In this document: piece after piece, positions 48,601-60,073 of the stretch | How the letters are laid out: each line of letters opens with the position of its first letter | Position numbering within the stretch: position 1 is the first letter of the stretch | From: Artemia franciscana | Lineage: Eukaryota > Arthropoda > Branchiopoda > Anostraca > Artemiidae | Direction: 5' to 3' | Assembly (NCBI RefSeq): GCF_032884065.1 | Contig: NC_088875.1 | Location: forward strand, 45,364,519-45,428,518 | DNA: 64,000 nucleotides | Program-made: the position numbers and the translations under genes | Notes under the pieces: model-generated | The model's input: the letters and a program-made list of their open reading frames with translations, nothing else | What the model was told of the DNA's origin: nothing | Databases searched by the model: none

Positions 48601-49330
48601 TCGTAACTTTTGATGGCTAAGACTAAACTTGATGAAACTTATATATTTAAAATCAGCATTAAAATGCGATTCTTTTGATGTAGCTATTGATATCAAAATT
48701 CAATGTTTTAGAGTTTTGGTTACTATTGAGCCGGATCGCTCCTTACTACAGTTCGTTACCACGAACTGTTTGATTAGTAAAGACGGTGGGAGCAGTGAAG
48801 ATGTTAAATCAGAATAGCTGAGGCTCAGTTTGCATTTCACAGTTGAAAAGTTTGATTGAATAAGAAGATAAGTGTGCAAACGAAAATTGGAATATTGGAT
48901 GTCAACAGTGGTGTCAGTGGTCAAGTGTGGTTCTGAAGCATGGACGCTTCGAAAACCAGATGCTAGATGTTTTCTCCGAATTGTTCGGAGAAACCCGGGT
49001 ACCCGGCTGACTAATCGTATTTCAAACAGCAGGTTGTACGAAAAGTGCTGTTCTATCCCGCTCTCTGCGGTTATAATGATAAAAAGGTTGAGGTGGCTTG
49101 GGCATGTTTTGCGGATGACAGATTGCCAAAGACTATCAAATGCCAACCGTCAAGGTCTAAAACGAAAGCAGGTTGTCCACAGTTAGGATGTCATAAAGAA
49201 ATATTTATGGGAAATGGGAACTTCCTGGGAGGGTGGAAAGAGGATAGTTTCGATTAGATTGGGATGGTGGAGGAGCGTGCTTAGCTGTGTTGGCCTGGAG
49301 CCTGCTTTGTGGTAGGGTGAGTTGTTAGTA
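45690..49330 (+). pseudogene. RTE-like LINE 3' part, right arm, split by a composite HHE
   Basis: 45690-45862 encodes INVNKTKSLWLGISEDE and then GNEKINRVDSFTCL. After the HHE insertion (45863-48773), 48774-49330 encodes SEAWTLRKPDARCF, TRLTNRISNSRLYEK and RLRWLGHVLRMTD. These are the RT thumb and C-terminal tail of RTE-type LINEs. The 3' end carries TTAGTAGTAATAGTAATA (49324-49341), a microsatellite tail. Dead, with frame breaks at the insertion and elsewhere. Confidence 0.75.
45863..48773 (-). mobile_element. Composite HHE: full copy, 330-bp non-HHE segment, second HHE body
   Basis: 45863-47614 is a full HHE with near-perfect 130-bp hairpin arms (45863-45992 and 46031-46159), both carrying the variant CCGCAGTCCCACGCTCTTT. 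47615-47940 matches the non-HHE segment at 26984-27305. 47941-48773 is a second body ending CTGTTTGA. Flanks read gtaatatta^ttagtaaag with no target duplication. It is oriented opposite to the left-arm insertion in the same LINE. Confidence 0.9.
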
Positions 49331-51029
49331 GTAATAGTAATATTGCTTTCCTTGGCATCAAAATGCTGAAATGATACAAAATACTGATATAATTTTATCC
49401 TCAGCTATGCAATATACTAGCTGTTCATAAACCAAAACGTTTAAAGCCTTTCCGTAATAATCTAAACAAGAAAAAGAATACGAAAATCATTTCTTTTACA
49501 GTGTAAGAATTTCTTATCATTGGATATAATATTTAATTACTAGGGGTTGAATCTTTTCTTGGTACAACCTTGGATTTGTTTTGTTTGTATGAATTGATTC
49601 ATGCTAAACAACAAGTACCAGGTGAGAACAATATAGTAAGTGAGGTGCGCAAAAAATTTAAAAAGAGGCAGATAATATTAAGAGTTTGTTGGTGTTGGTA
49701 GCTTGGCTTAGATGTGAGTACAAAAAAATTGTAGCTTTTCAGAGTCCCTTTCGCAATAAATTGTTCCTTTTGCTCACATATTAGTTATTTGTTACTCGTT
49801 TGTAATATCTTTGTTGTTTTTTTTTTCAGTACGAAGATCATACCAAGATTGTAATCTCTGCATAAAAAAAAATATAAATCTCTTTTGAATTTCTTTACAA
49901 AACCATACAATTAAAAACAAAAAACTATAATTCTTTTAAAAATAAAACCTTCGCTCATTTTTAGCCCTTCTGTTGTGCACTAGCGCTTCTTCTTATATAT
50001 TTTTATCAATACATATTTATTAACTGGGAGAGTTTGATGTATGCATGCTACTCTAATTCTAGTTAAGTGTCTGAACTCTTTTTAAACCGGTTACAACAGC
50101 TATGAATTGATGATAAAGCTCTCTAATTGGTTCAGTCTTTACTGATTTTAAATATATTGGGCATGGGCTCAGGTTTCATTTTTTTGTAAATATCGGCACG
50201 AAGTTGAAATAGGTCTACAACTGAGTTGTTAGTAGTAGTAGTATTGCTTTTCTAGGCGTCGAAATGCTGGAATGATACAAAATTCTGGTACAGTTTCATC
50301 CCCAGCTATGCAACATACTAGCACAGAAACCAAAACGTTTGAAAGCTCATAATTGTAATTTGTAAAGAAGGATTGAGTCCATCAAATCATTCTTTTTTAT
50401 TAGGTCAGCTAATTTGTCTCAGTAGCCAAAAGAACTAAATCATTTTATCGCTGCATTATCCCAAATAAAGATGATTCCTTCTGTAATTTTAGTCTCAAGT
50501 CCATAAGTTTTGTTTTTAATATGGATGGATCTTAAAGGGTTAAGCATAAGTAAGCCCACTACTCTTGTCGCATTGCTTGGATAGGAGAAGGAGCGTAAAC
50601 AATCTTCGAGGATAATTCATGCTGCCCTGTTTTTTATCTTAAGAATGGGTATTCCATTCCTTGGGAACTTCTAATGAGCTTGCTATGATTATCTGAAGTT
50701 ACGATAACTACCACAGGCTATTTTGTTTCCAGCTCATGACGACAACCTCAACCGGTCGACAATAGCCTCAATAAAATCAACTGATTACATATTCCACATG
50801 ATTCTAAATTCTATAGCTGAGGTTAAAAGAACCGTATTAAGATAAATCAATTGCTTATAACATGTTTATTGCAAATAAAAAGTACATCAAGCTGACCAAT
50901 ATTACCTAATACATATGCATACAGTAAACGATAAACGGGCAATCAAGTGCTTAATTTTCGTGCCTTAAAACTCCCAGACTGTTTTATCCTTCAGTGATTA
51001 AAGCTCTTGTTATGATTGCAATACTTTTA
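49331..51029. other. Arm sequence with the LINE-tail direct duplication
   Basis: Mirror of 16819-18600, including duplicated tail segments at 49357-49470 and 50220-50345. No gene recognised. Confidence 0.5.
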
Positions 51030-52705
51030 TCAAACAGTTCGTGGTAACGAACTGTAGTAAGGAGCGACCCAGCTAAATAGTAAAAAAACTCTAAAAAATG
51101 GAATTTTGATACCAATAGGTATATCAAAAGAATTGCATTTTAATGCTGATTTTAAATATATAAGTTTCATCAAGTTTAGTCGTACCCATCAAAAGTTACG
51201 AGCCTGAGAAAATTCGACTTATTTTAGAAAATAGGGGGTAACACTCACTAAAAGTCATAGAATCTTAACAAAAATCACACCATCAGATTCAGCGTATCAG
51301 AGAATCCTGTTGTAGAAGTTTCAAGCTCCTATCTACAAAAATGTGGAATTTTGTATTTTTTGCCAGAAGGCAGATCACGGATGCGTGTTTATTTGTTTGT
51401 TTGTTATTTTGTTGTTTGTTTTTTTCTTTCCCAGGGGTGATCGTATCGACCCAGTGGCCCTAGAATGTTGCGATAGGGCTCATTCCAACGGAAATGAAAG
51501 GTTCTAGTGCCCTTTTTAAGTGACCAAAAAATTGGAGGGCATCTGGGCCCCCTCTCACGCTAATTATTTTCCCAAAGTCAACGGATCAAATTTCTGAGAT
51601 AGCCATTTTATTCAGCGTACTCGATAAGCCTTATAGCTGTATCTTTGGGGAAGACTCACTCCCCCACAGTCCCCGTGGGAGGGACTACAAGTTACAAACT
51701 TTGACCAGTGCTTACCTATAGTAATGGTTATTGGGAAGTGTACAGACGTTTTCAGGGGGATTTTTTGGTTGGGGGGAGGGGCTGAGAAGAGGGGGATATG
51801 TTGGGGGAACTTTCCGTCGAGGAATTTTTCATGGGGGAAGAAAATATCCATGAAAGGAGCGTAGGATTCTCTAACATTATTTAAAAAAAAAACAATGAAA
51901 AAATAAATATGAAAAAGTTCTTTCAACTGGAAGTAAGGAGCAGTATTAAAACTTAAAACGAACAGAAATTTTTACGCATATGATGGGCTCACCACCTCCT
52001 AATACCTCGCTCTTTACGCTAAAGTATTTTTCGTAATTTCAACTAATTATTCTAAGGCTTTTGTGATTCAGGGGTCATTCTTAATAAATTGGAACAAAAT
52101 TTAAGCTTTAGTGTAAAGAGCGAGGTACTGACGAGGGGGTGAACCCCCTCATAAATGTAATAAAAACATGAGAATACAAAAGTTCGTTACGTAAGTTAAT
52201 TTGTAAGCTACGTATATCTTTTACTAATAAAATTTTACCATTGCACTTCCTGGCTGAAGGGCCAAGAAACGGAGATCAGCACCGCCGGTACGGACTGTAA
52301 AGTCTAATGCCGTATCATTTACCTTTTTTTTTTTACTAATAAAAACATTCGTAAAAAATTAAAAGTTTAGTTGCCTTTTTAAGTAACCACAAAATCGGGG
52401 GGCAACTAGGCCTCTTCCTCCGCTCTTTTTTCTCAGGATCATTCGATTAAAACTATGAGAAAGCCATTTAGTCAAAAAAAATAAATATGCAAATTTCGTT
52501 TTAATGATTCCTCTGCGGAGGGCCAAAATCAAAACATGCATTTGATTCAAAAACGTTCAGAAATTAAATAAAAAAAAAAACAAGTCTTTTTAACTGAAAG
52601 TAAGGAGCGATATTAAAACTTTAAACAAACAGAAATTACTTAGTATATGAAAGGGGCTACTTCCTCATCAACGCCCAGTTATAAAAAATTTGTTTTTTTA
52701 TTTAA
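51030..52705 (+). mobile_element. HHE copy 3 (right), hairpin partly deleted
   Basis: Starts TCAAACAGTTCGTGG at 51030. The body runs to the first hairpin arm (about 52562-52678), while the second arm is reduced to its last 28 bases, ending TTTATTTAA at 52705. It carries a 98-bp insertion at 52233-52330. It is the same ancestral insertion as 15704-16818. Confidence 0.88.
52233..52330. mobile_element. Short retroposon-like insertion with a 14-bp target duplication
   Basis: 98 bp (CTTCCTGGCTGAAGGGCC ... CCGCCGGTACGG ... ACC and about 11 T) lie between two copies of TTTTACTAATAAAA (52219-52232 and 52331-52344). The left-arm HHE lacks it. The length of the target duplication suggests L1/RTE-type target-primed insertion. 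The T-run at its right end is unusual for a plus-oriented SINE, so orientation and class are uncertain. Confidence 0.7.
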
Positions 52706-53377
52706 TCTCTCCACAACCCTATCCTCCAACGGTAATTTATTCCAAGAATGTTTTCCTGCTCGGGTTTTTATTGTCCACCCAGCTGAGAATTATACAACCT
52801 CCTAAAACTCCAGCTGTGAAGTCTTACAACCTCCTAAAACCATCAACCATTCGCAGTTCCAGTCTTTGTAAATTTTAATTTTTTTCTTTTCCCCTGAAAA
52901 TGTATATCTTGACAAATCAAAAATAACGAAGTTGACATATTTGGGTGAAAACTCTATCTCCATGGGCATGCACCATTTAAAAGTGAATACTTTTCACTTT
53001 TAAATGGTAATAATCATTATTTTAAATGGTAACACGTAAAAATAGCAACAAAAATGAAAATAATCACAAAAATGCATTTCTATTCATGTATGCATTCTAT
53101 TTGACAAAATAAATTAGTAGTTTCTAATCTCCGAAGATATATAAGTCTGTTTTTTACCACTTCAAACCAATTTAATAATTCTTCATTTTCTTTACTGCTC
53201 TCAAGTTTTGTTGGAAAATGATGATAATTGTCCTAGGGAATCAGTTTCCAGTCATTTCCGTGTTGTGCAAATTATAATAGAAAGAAAAGGGCTCAGTTTC
53301 AGGAACGTAATTCCGAGCGGACATAATCCAATTTAAAAACTGGACCCCCTGTTCCTATATAGGAGCGAATCTTTATT
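52706..53377 (-). repeat. Downstream flank of a GPCR-gene relic (copy B)
   Basis: 52911-53377 is a diverged copy of 55262-55726, sharing ACGAAGTTGACA, TCTCCATGGG, TTTAAAAGTGAA, CTGCTCTCAAGTTTTG and more. It lies just downstream of the relic at 53378-53551, so the gene 3' end and its flank were duplicated together. 52960-53020 has a small inverted repeat of CACCATTTAAAAGTGAA. Confidence 0.65.
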
Positions 53378-53551
53378 TCAACTATTGTCAATAAAAAGAT
53401 TGTGACGATTCGGCATTTATATTGACTTTCTCAAATTATACCAATTTGAAACTTTGTTTTTCCAAAATGAGATTTGTCTAGCTTGTTTAGCTTGTTTGAT
53501 TATCTTTGATGTTTTACAAAACAAATATGAGAAACCGCATCCTCATGGAGA
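53378..53551 (-). pseudogene. 3' relic of a GPCR-like gene (copy B)
   Basis: Aligns with the last ~75 codons of the gene at 56282-57208. TTCAACTATTGTCA corresponds to the end of the coding region, then CATTTATATTGACTT, TCCAAAATGAGATTTG and CTCATGGAGAT correspond to blocks up to about residue 234. Heavily mutated. It is cut at 53551 where an HHE was inserted. Confidence 0.6.
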
Positions 53552-55214
53552 TTAAATAAATAAAAAAACAAGTTTTCTTAACTGAAAGTAATGAGCGACA
53601 TTAAAACTTAAAACGAACAGAAATTATTCCGTATATGAAAGGGGCTGTTCCCTCTTCAACACCCCGCTCTTTACGCTAAAGTTTGACTCTTTCTCTCCAT
53701 TCTACTTTTTAAAACATTAAAAATCATTAGCGTAAAGAGCGGGGTGTTGAAAAGAGAATAGTCCCTTTCGTATATGGAGTAATTTCTGTTCGTTTTAAGT
53801 TTTAATGTCGCTCCTTACGTTCAGTTAAAAAACTTGTTTTTTATTTAATTTCTGAACGTTCTTGAATTAATATATGTTTTTATTTTGGCTCTCTGCATGG
53901 GAATAATTAAAACGAAATTTGCATATTTTTGTATTTTTTTGCTAAATGGCTTTCTCATAGCTTTGATCGGACAATTTTTAGAAAAAAAGGAACGGGGGAG
54001 GAGGCCTATTTACCCACCAATTTTCGGCTACTTAAAAAGGGAACTAGAACTTTTAATTTTTTTTGAACGTTCTTATTAGTAAAAATATATGTAACTTACG
54101 AATTAACTTACATAACAAACTTCTATATTCGTATGTTTTCACTACTTATATGAGGGGGTTCGCCTTCTCGTCAACACCTCGCTCTTCACACTAAAGCTTA
54201 AATTTTGTCCCTAATTCCCTAATTAGGGTTCCCTAAGAATTCCTAATTCCCTAAGAATGACCCCTGAGTCAAAAGGCCGTAGAATAGATAGTTGAAAATA
54301 CTAAAAATACTTTAGCATAAAGAACGAGGTATTAGGAAGAAGTGAACCCCTCACATCCGTAATAATTTTTGTTCGTTTTAAGTTTTAATGCTGCTCCTTA
54401 CTTTCAGTTGAAAAAAGTTTTTCATATTTATTTTTTCATTTTTTTTTAAATGCTGGATAATTCTGCGCCCCCTTCATGGACATTCTCTCCCCCCATGATA
54501 AATTCATCCATGGAAAGCTCCTCCCATCTAAAAACGTCTGTACACTTCACAATAACCATTACTATATGTAAACACTGGTCAAAGTTTGTAGCTTGCAGCC
54601 CCTCCCACAGGGACTGTGGTGAAGTAAGTCGTCCCCAAAGACATAGTTATTAGGTTTTTAGACTATGTTGAATAAAACGGCTATCTCAGAATTTTGATCC
54701 GGTGACTTTGGGGAAAAAACGAGCGTGGGGGGGCCTAGATGCCCTCCAATTTTTTGGTCACTTAAAAAGGGCACTAGAACTTTTTTTTCCGTCAGAATGA
54801 GCCCTCTTGCGACATTCTAGGACCACTGGGTCGATACGATCACCCCTGGAAAAAAAAAATAAACACGCATCCGTGATCTGGCAAAATATACAAAATTCCA
54901 CATTTTTTTTGATAGGAGCTTCAAGCTTCTACTGTGGAGTTCTCTGATACGCTAAATCTGATAGTGTGATTTTCGTTAAGATTATATCACTTTTGAGGGG
55001 CGTTCCCCTTATTTTCTAAAATAAGGCAAATTTTCTCAGGCTCGTAGCTTTTGATGGGTAAGATTAAACTTGATGAAACTTATATATTTAAAATCAGCAT
55101 TAAAATGCGATTCTTTTGATGTAACTATTGGTATAAAAATTCCGTTTTTTAGAGTTTCGGTTACTCTTGAGCCGGGTCGCTCCTTACTACAGCTCGTTAC
55201 CACGAACCGTTTGA
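53552..55214 (-). mobile_element. HHE copy between two GPCR-gene relics, right arm only
   Basis: Starts TTAAATAAATAAAAAAACAAG and ends CCGTTTGA. Hairpin arms are at about 53552-53690 and 53728-53848, sharing the variant TTCAACACCCCGCTCTTTACG. The left arm lacks the whole region. Confidence 0.87.
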
Positions 55215-55726
55215 TACCAAGGTAGTTTTGATACCGCAACTACTATTAGATGCGGAATTCGTCTATGTTTTGACATATCAAAAAAAACGAAGTTGACACC
55301 TTTGGACAAAATTATGTCTCCATGGGTATGTGCAATTTAAAAGTGAACACATTCACTGATGTAATATGAATATAGCAACAAAAATGCATTCTAATTCTTG
55401 TATTTGACGAAACAATTCAGCAGCTGCTAAGCTCTGAAGATAAATGAGTCTCTTTTTACCACTTTGAGCCAAATTAATCCGTCTTTATTTTGTTTACTGC
55501 TCTCAAGTTTTGAACTAAAATGATGACACTTGTCCTTTGAAATTGGTTCTGCAGTCCTTTTCGTGTCGTACACATTATAATAAAATGAAAGTGTTCAATT
55601 TCACCCATGTAACTCAGAGAGCCTGCAGTTTGAATATAATTTTTTTTTATTGGACTTAATTCAATTTAATGCTGGCCTCTCTATTTACCTGTGGCATGAA
55701 CTAAAAATTGTATCTTTATTTTGAGT
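55215..55726 (-). repeat. Downstream flank of a GPCR-gene relic (copy A)
   Basis: Positions 55262-55726 are the paralogue of 52911-53377. No coding signal. Confidence 0.6.
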
Positions 55727-55965
55727 ACTGTCACTACACGTTAACAGCTTCGTAACATTTTTGGCTTTGACTCTGGACTTGACCATGATACATCGATTCC
55801 CAACCTACTTTTTCCAAAATGGTATTTGTCAATCTCTAGATTCTTTGAATAGCTTTTTGTTTGTCTCAAAGTAAGAAAAGGGAAATAATTTTGCAAAAAG
55901 AAAAATATAATCTAAGAAACAATTGCAAGAAACCACAGAACCCCATAGAGATACCAGAGCCTCAT
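55727..55965 (-). pseudogene. 3' relic of a GPCR-like gene (copy A)
   Basis: Clear alignment with the intact gene's last 80 codons: TACTGTCACTACACG, TTTGACTCTGGACTTGACC, TTTTTCCAAAATGG, TTCTTTGAATAGCTTTTTG, AAGTAAGAAAAGGGAAA and CCCCATAGAGATACCAGA. Frameshifts and substitutions destroy the frame. Like copy B it stops near residue 233 of the protein, which suggests that both derive from one truncated ancestor. Confidence 0.72.
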
Positions 55966-55982
55966 TTTTTCTTCAACTTAAT

Positions 55983-56086
55983 CTAACTTAATACTGACTC
56001 CTCTAGTCATCTATGCCATGAAACAAATCACTCTCTAACTTAATACTGACTCCTCTAGTCATCTATGCCATGAAACAAATCACTTA
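55983..56086. repeat. Two tandem copies of a 52-bp unit
   Basis: CTAACTTAATACTGACTCCT through AAACAAATCACT occurs at 55983-56034 and again at 56035-56086, almost identical. It is a recent local duplication. A further short GPCR 3' scrap (TTTGGCATTTACTCTTAGCT) follows at about 56137-56160. Confidence 0.85.
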
Positions 56087-56281
56087 ATCTTCCTTTAATT
56101 TACTGTCTCCAAATGTTTGAACCTACTTAATGTTTTTGGCATTTACTCTTAGCTAGGGGGTAATACCGTATGGAGACGCTAAATCTTATACCTTGATGTT
56201 TTGTTTTGCAGACCTGATATAATTCAAGTCTGAATCCTCTGTTTGAATGGCATGAAGTAAATGAGGGATTTTTTTTTATAT

Positions 56282-57208
56282 TCAACTACTGTCACTAAAC
56301 GGTTGCACGTTCGTAACCGTTTCGGCGTTTACTCTTGGCTTGACAGGATTGAACCATTTTATCACTTTTCTCCAAAATGAGATTGCTCTACCTTTAGCTT
56401 CTTTGAATAGCTTTTTATTAGTCACGAAGTAAGAAAGGGGAGGGAATGTCGCAAAAAAGAATAATATAAACTGCGCTACAAAAATAAAAACAGCAAAACC
56501 CCATGGAGATGCCAGAAAAACTGGATCTATGTATAAATAAGGGACACGTGTATGAATACAAATCTCAAAAAGAATCAAGCTATATATTTCCGCCTTTACT
56601 AATCTTAGCGAGCGATTACTATCGAACGCCTCACTGTATTCATGACCCTGAGCTACTGTTCCTAAAAACAGAAAAACTAAGTTTGGTACTAAAAATACTA
56701 AATAAACTGGAGGTAAACCTCTTACATTATCAAAAAACCTGTCAGTCTCTCTTAAACAAACAGCAACAACAATGTTTCGTTTTAAAGCTGGGAGGGCAAT
56801 CACAGTGGGGAGTGAACATAAAAATCCTGGTCCAATCGTTACCAATAACTTCTTACTAAATTTTAGTGAACGATAGAAGCCAGGAAGTCTGTACTTGAAA
56901 AATTTATGCAAAATCAGAGACCCAAGGGCTGTGTTCCGTACAACCATGTTAATAATATCAGCTACAGCCGTCCATACACAAAATATTGGCTCTAATCGTT
57001 GAAACATAAACGCCGTGTAGAGAATCCGGGTGCTCACAACGTTCAAAGAGCCAGTGAACTCGATTGCCAACAATGTGCTCTCCACAGTATCATATTTTCT
57101 TGCTGCCATTATCGCAAAAGGATATAAGGCAATGCAAGTGAAATTTAATGAACTCATTGCTATTTCAACTAGAAGAAGAAAGATTTTCTGGAACAGAAAA
57201 AGCTCCAT
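56282..57208 (-). CDS. Orphan rhodopsin-like GPCR, single exon, right-arm copy
   Basis: 308 residues, intact and collinear with 14624-15550. It has the same seven hydrophobic segments, Cys77/Cys151 pair, helix 6 Pro223 and FPPLSYFVTNKKLF helix 7 end. The ten replacement differences are mostly conservative (Val/Ile/Leu, Thr/Ala), and I count about 20 synonymous differences, so both copies appear constrained. Downstream lie at least two truncated relics, so the gene belongs to a local tandem family. A plus-strand frame at 56503-56859 inside the gene is an antisense shadow. Confidence 0.75.
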   Translation of the reverse strand: MELFLFQKIFLLLVEIAMSSLNFTCIALYPFAIMAARKYDTVESTLLAIEFTGSLNVVSTRILYTAFMFQRLEPIFCVWTAVADIINMVVRNTALGSLILHKFFKYRLPGFYRSLKFSKKLLVTIGPGFLCSLPTVIALPALKRNIVVAVCLRETDRFFDNVRGLPPVYLVFLVPNLVFLFLGTVAQGHEYSEAFDSNRSLRLVKAEIYSLILFEICIHTRVPYLYIDPVFLASPWGFAVFIFVAQFILFFFATFPPLSYFVTNKKLFKEAKGRAISFWRKVIKWFNPVKPRVNAETVTNVQPFSDSS

Positions 57209-57756
57209 AGTAGAATATCAACTGAGTTGTACAGAACGGGCTTGAGCTTTATATTTTGAAGGGAATCCTTTGATCGTTTTCAACAACTTCTATGTATTGA
57301 AATCTATTTCAAAGCCTTTTGTTTTCTTAGAAAGTAAACCTTTTTAGGCTCTTTCTAATTAATTCCTTCTAACGTAAGCCTTATTGTTCTAAATTAAAAA
57401 AAAACTTATCTTTGTAACAAGTCTGTTTTTCTTAATCCTTTTACCATGGCGACCATATTTTATTTTCTTTAAGAATTATATTCTCTTTTGTACAAATAGT
57501 AAGAACAACCAGATAATTTTTGGTACCTTTGAGCCAGCTAAGACATTCTCAGGTCTAGTTTCGGAGGCAAATATTGGTACTGCTCACATTTCTAATAACA
57601 AAAAAATGGTTAGGACAAGAACACTTTAAGTAAAAGTCGGAAAACAGTTTCGGTGAGGAACACATAAGACAAACAGCAATTAAATACGCTAAACCAGTCT
57701 TGAGAAATTTAAAGTGCAAATGCAGAAGTTGGATGAAGAGTTGTGACACAGCTGCT
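57209..57756. other. Upstream region of the right GPCR-like gene
   Basis: Mirror of 14080-14623. Apart from the promoter motifs nothing is recognised. Confidence 0.4.
57220..57253 (-). promoter_or_regulatory. Candidate core promoter of the right-arm GPCR-like gene
   Basis: On the minus strand TATAAAG (57253-57247) and TCAGTT (57225-57220) have the same spacing as in the left arm. The 5' UTR would again be about 15 bases. Confidence 0.55.
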
Positions 57757-58085
57757 AGGACAAACTAGGACAGACAGACAGACAGACCAACAGAATTTGT
57801 GATCGCTATATGTCACTTGGTTAATACCAAGCGTCATAAAAATCACTAGGAGTGGCAACCCTGAGCAGAAGACAGACTGATTCAAACAAAACAAGCCATT
57901 ATAAATGAGAATAATCACCAGTTAGATTTGGCAAGAATTCTCTTTTTAATTATTGATTTAGATTGCCTACTGACCTAATTGTGTTGCGAGAGCAACACTT
58001 TGGTTTTGTCCTTTTTTGTGCTAGCACCCCGATTTCAGCTTATTTCTACAAAGTGGTAAGGGTCTAACCTCAGCAGCTTTTACAA
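57757..58085. mobile_element. About 330-bp repeat insertion with (GACA)n, right arm only
   Basis: The left arm is continuous at about 14068-14090 (cagctgct then tctcattgct) where the right arm has this extra stretch. It contains AGGACAGACAGACAGACAG, a palindromic CTTGGTTAATACCAAG at about 57818, and TGTTGCGAGAGCAACA at 57980-57996. The (GACA)n end matches the end of the satellite at 38016-38033, so the two belong to one dispersed family. Confidence 0.65.
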
Positions 58086-58319
58086 AAAGTGTCTTCTTCT
58101 CATTGCTTGAAAGAGGAAACTTGTAGGGGTAAGCAAGTATTTATTCATGAGTAAACCAACCAAGGTATTTCACTCTATGCACTAAACTAAAACTACATGA
58201 CATCTAAAAGAAAACACTAATCTAGTCTTAAAGCAATCTAATCTAACAACACTAATCTAATCTATTAGCAAAGTCTCTAATATACTTACTACTCACTACT
58301 AAATTCAAGCTAAAAGGAA

Positions 58320-58610
58320 AGCTAATACCTAGTTCAGATAAACATAAAGACAAAAACATTTTCTGGGTATAATATAAAGGACATGCAAATAAAAAATGGC
58401 TGGAAGTTTCAGGAATTTGGCAACAATGCACAAGCTAGAATGACATACCAATTCTCTGCAGAAAACTATTAAGACGACAATAGCCGGTAAATTTCTAGGT
58501 GTATTTGATAAATAAAACTTTGTATCCATCTGTAACTCTTTCCTTGGGAAGGTAGTTTCGTCAGAACCATCCTTTAGGCAGAGGCTCAGTATGCATAGAA
58601 TATACTGATT
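58320..58610 (-). pseudogene. LINE ORF2 C-terminus fragment, right arm
   Basis: Mirror of 13519-13866. The ELQMDTKFYLSNTPRNLP frame and the TGYCRLN-like block are in different frames, so this copy carries additional frameshifts. Confidence 0.6.
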
Positions 58611-60073
58611 AAAATAGAGAAAGTACAAGTGGAATATTACACAATTACGATTCACCTGTTGCTGCAAACATTATTTCTAAAAAAAGCTAGCGCCGATAAA
58701 TCAGACTTGTGTAGACCTTGAAAGACACATCTTGTTCATATTCAAATTAAACTTGTTCATATTTATATTTAAAATTAACGGTAACATTAAAGTTTAACGG
58801 TAAACTTTACCGGTAACGTTTTAATGTTACAAACTGTAACAGTTAAAAAAAGTAACCTCAGTACCTAAAGGTGGTGCATAGCATGAAGAGAATGAAAATC
58901 GTTAAAAAGAAAGCTTGAAATTATACTACAGGTTTGATAAATGTCTACTGCAAAATTATTGGGACTCCTTGCACGCGTCAATTATTGACTTAATTGTCTT
59001 AATAGTTTTCGATTCAAACTCTTCATGAGACCGTAGGCTATAAAAAAAAGGTTGTAATGATCCACTAAATAGAGGGAACAAATTACTAATTTTAAATTCA
59101 TTTTCCTGAAAAAGTAAAAAAAAAAGGCTTGCTTATTGCGTTTTGAAAAAAAAAATCCATAAAAAAAAATGGTAGGTTTGCGATAAGGTTCTGTCAGAAT
59201 TTTAATTTTTCTTTGATTTGTTTATTGTTTATCAGTGGGTCTGTATCTTCCCCCCCCTCAAAAAATACACTTCCCATCCATAGTAAATTGTGCAATATAA
59301 TGGATGTACCATGATTTTTTCGAAACAATTTGATGCTGTACAAGAAGTTCAAAAGGTAGCAAAAATTTCCCAGCGTCGCATATGTTCAACATTCTCTAAA
59401 TTTATTCCATGTCAAGGACTCTCTTAGTCGGGTAAAGATTCCCTCGGAGTAACAAAAGACGCAGTTATATTTTTGGTGCTTTTGTAAAGGCTAATTTTGT
59501 TCTAACCAGAGCAATGAAAGTGGCATATGTAAAACATTCTGGGTCTAAAGGGAAGATTCCTAAATTTATATTTTATGTTTTATTTATATTATAGATGTAT
59601 TTATGTTATCGAAACGAACGAGACACAGAGATTATATTATTGACAGCAGAATCAAATCTCAGCATTTCAAATGATGATCCCACGAATGGTGTTTGTGGCA
59701 TGATGAATGGTAAATGCTGTTTGTGGCAGACCTCTCTAATGTCTTACAATGTCTTGAAATATGGTACCCAGATGAATCGTACCTGGAAATGGTACCTCTA
59801 AAGAACGCAAAAGTGCAGCAAAAGCAAAACCCTTATTGATTGCTGCCTCCTCTTGCAATCGGATGGTAATCATTTATTCTCTTAACAATTTGCCTGGACT
59901 AGCTTTGCTGCTAAGTTTTTAGTTTCAGATGAAGAGCTTGGAACTTGCATCAGCGGCAATCCATGTTAAGGACCTTATTAAACATGTGCAACTCAAACAT
60001 CAGGAGGAGGAAAGAGCTTTAAAAAACTTTAATAAGGTAAATAAAGTGATAACTGAGCCAGATTTACACGTAA
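58611..60073. other. Arm sequence holding the empty site of the left-arm HHE
   Basis: Mirror of 9757-10221 plus 11952-13500. The junction 59605/59606 is the uninterrupted target of HHE 10222-11951. No gene; frame 59595-59801 is not shared. Confidence 0.5.
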
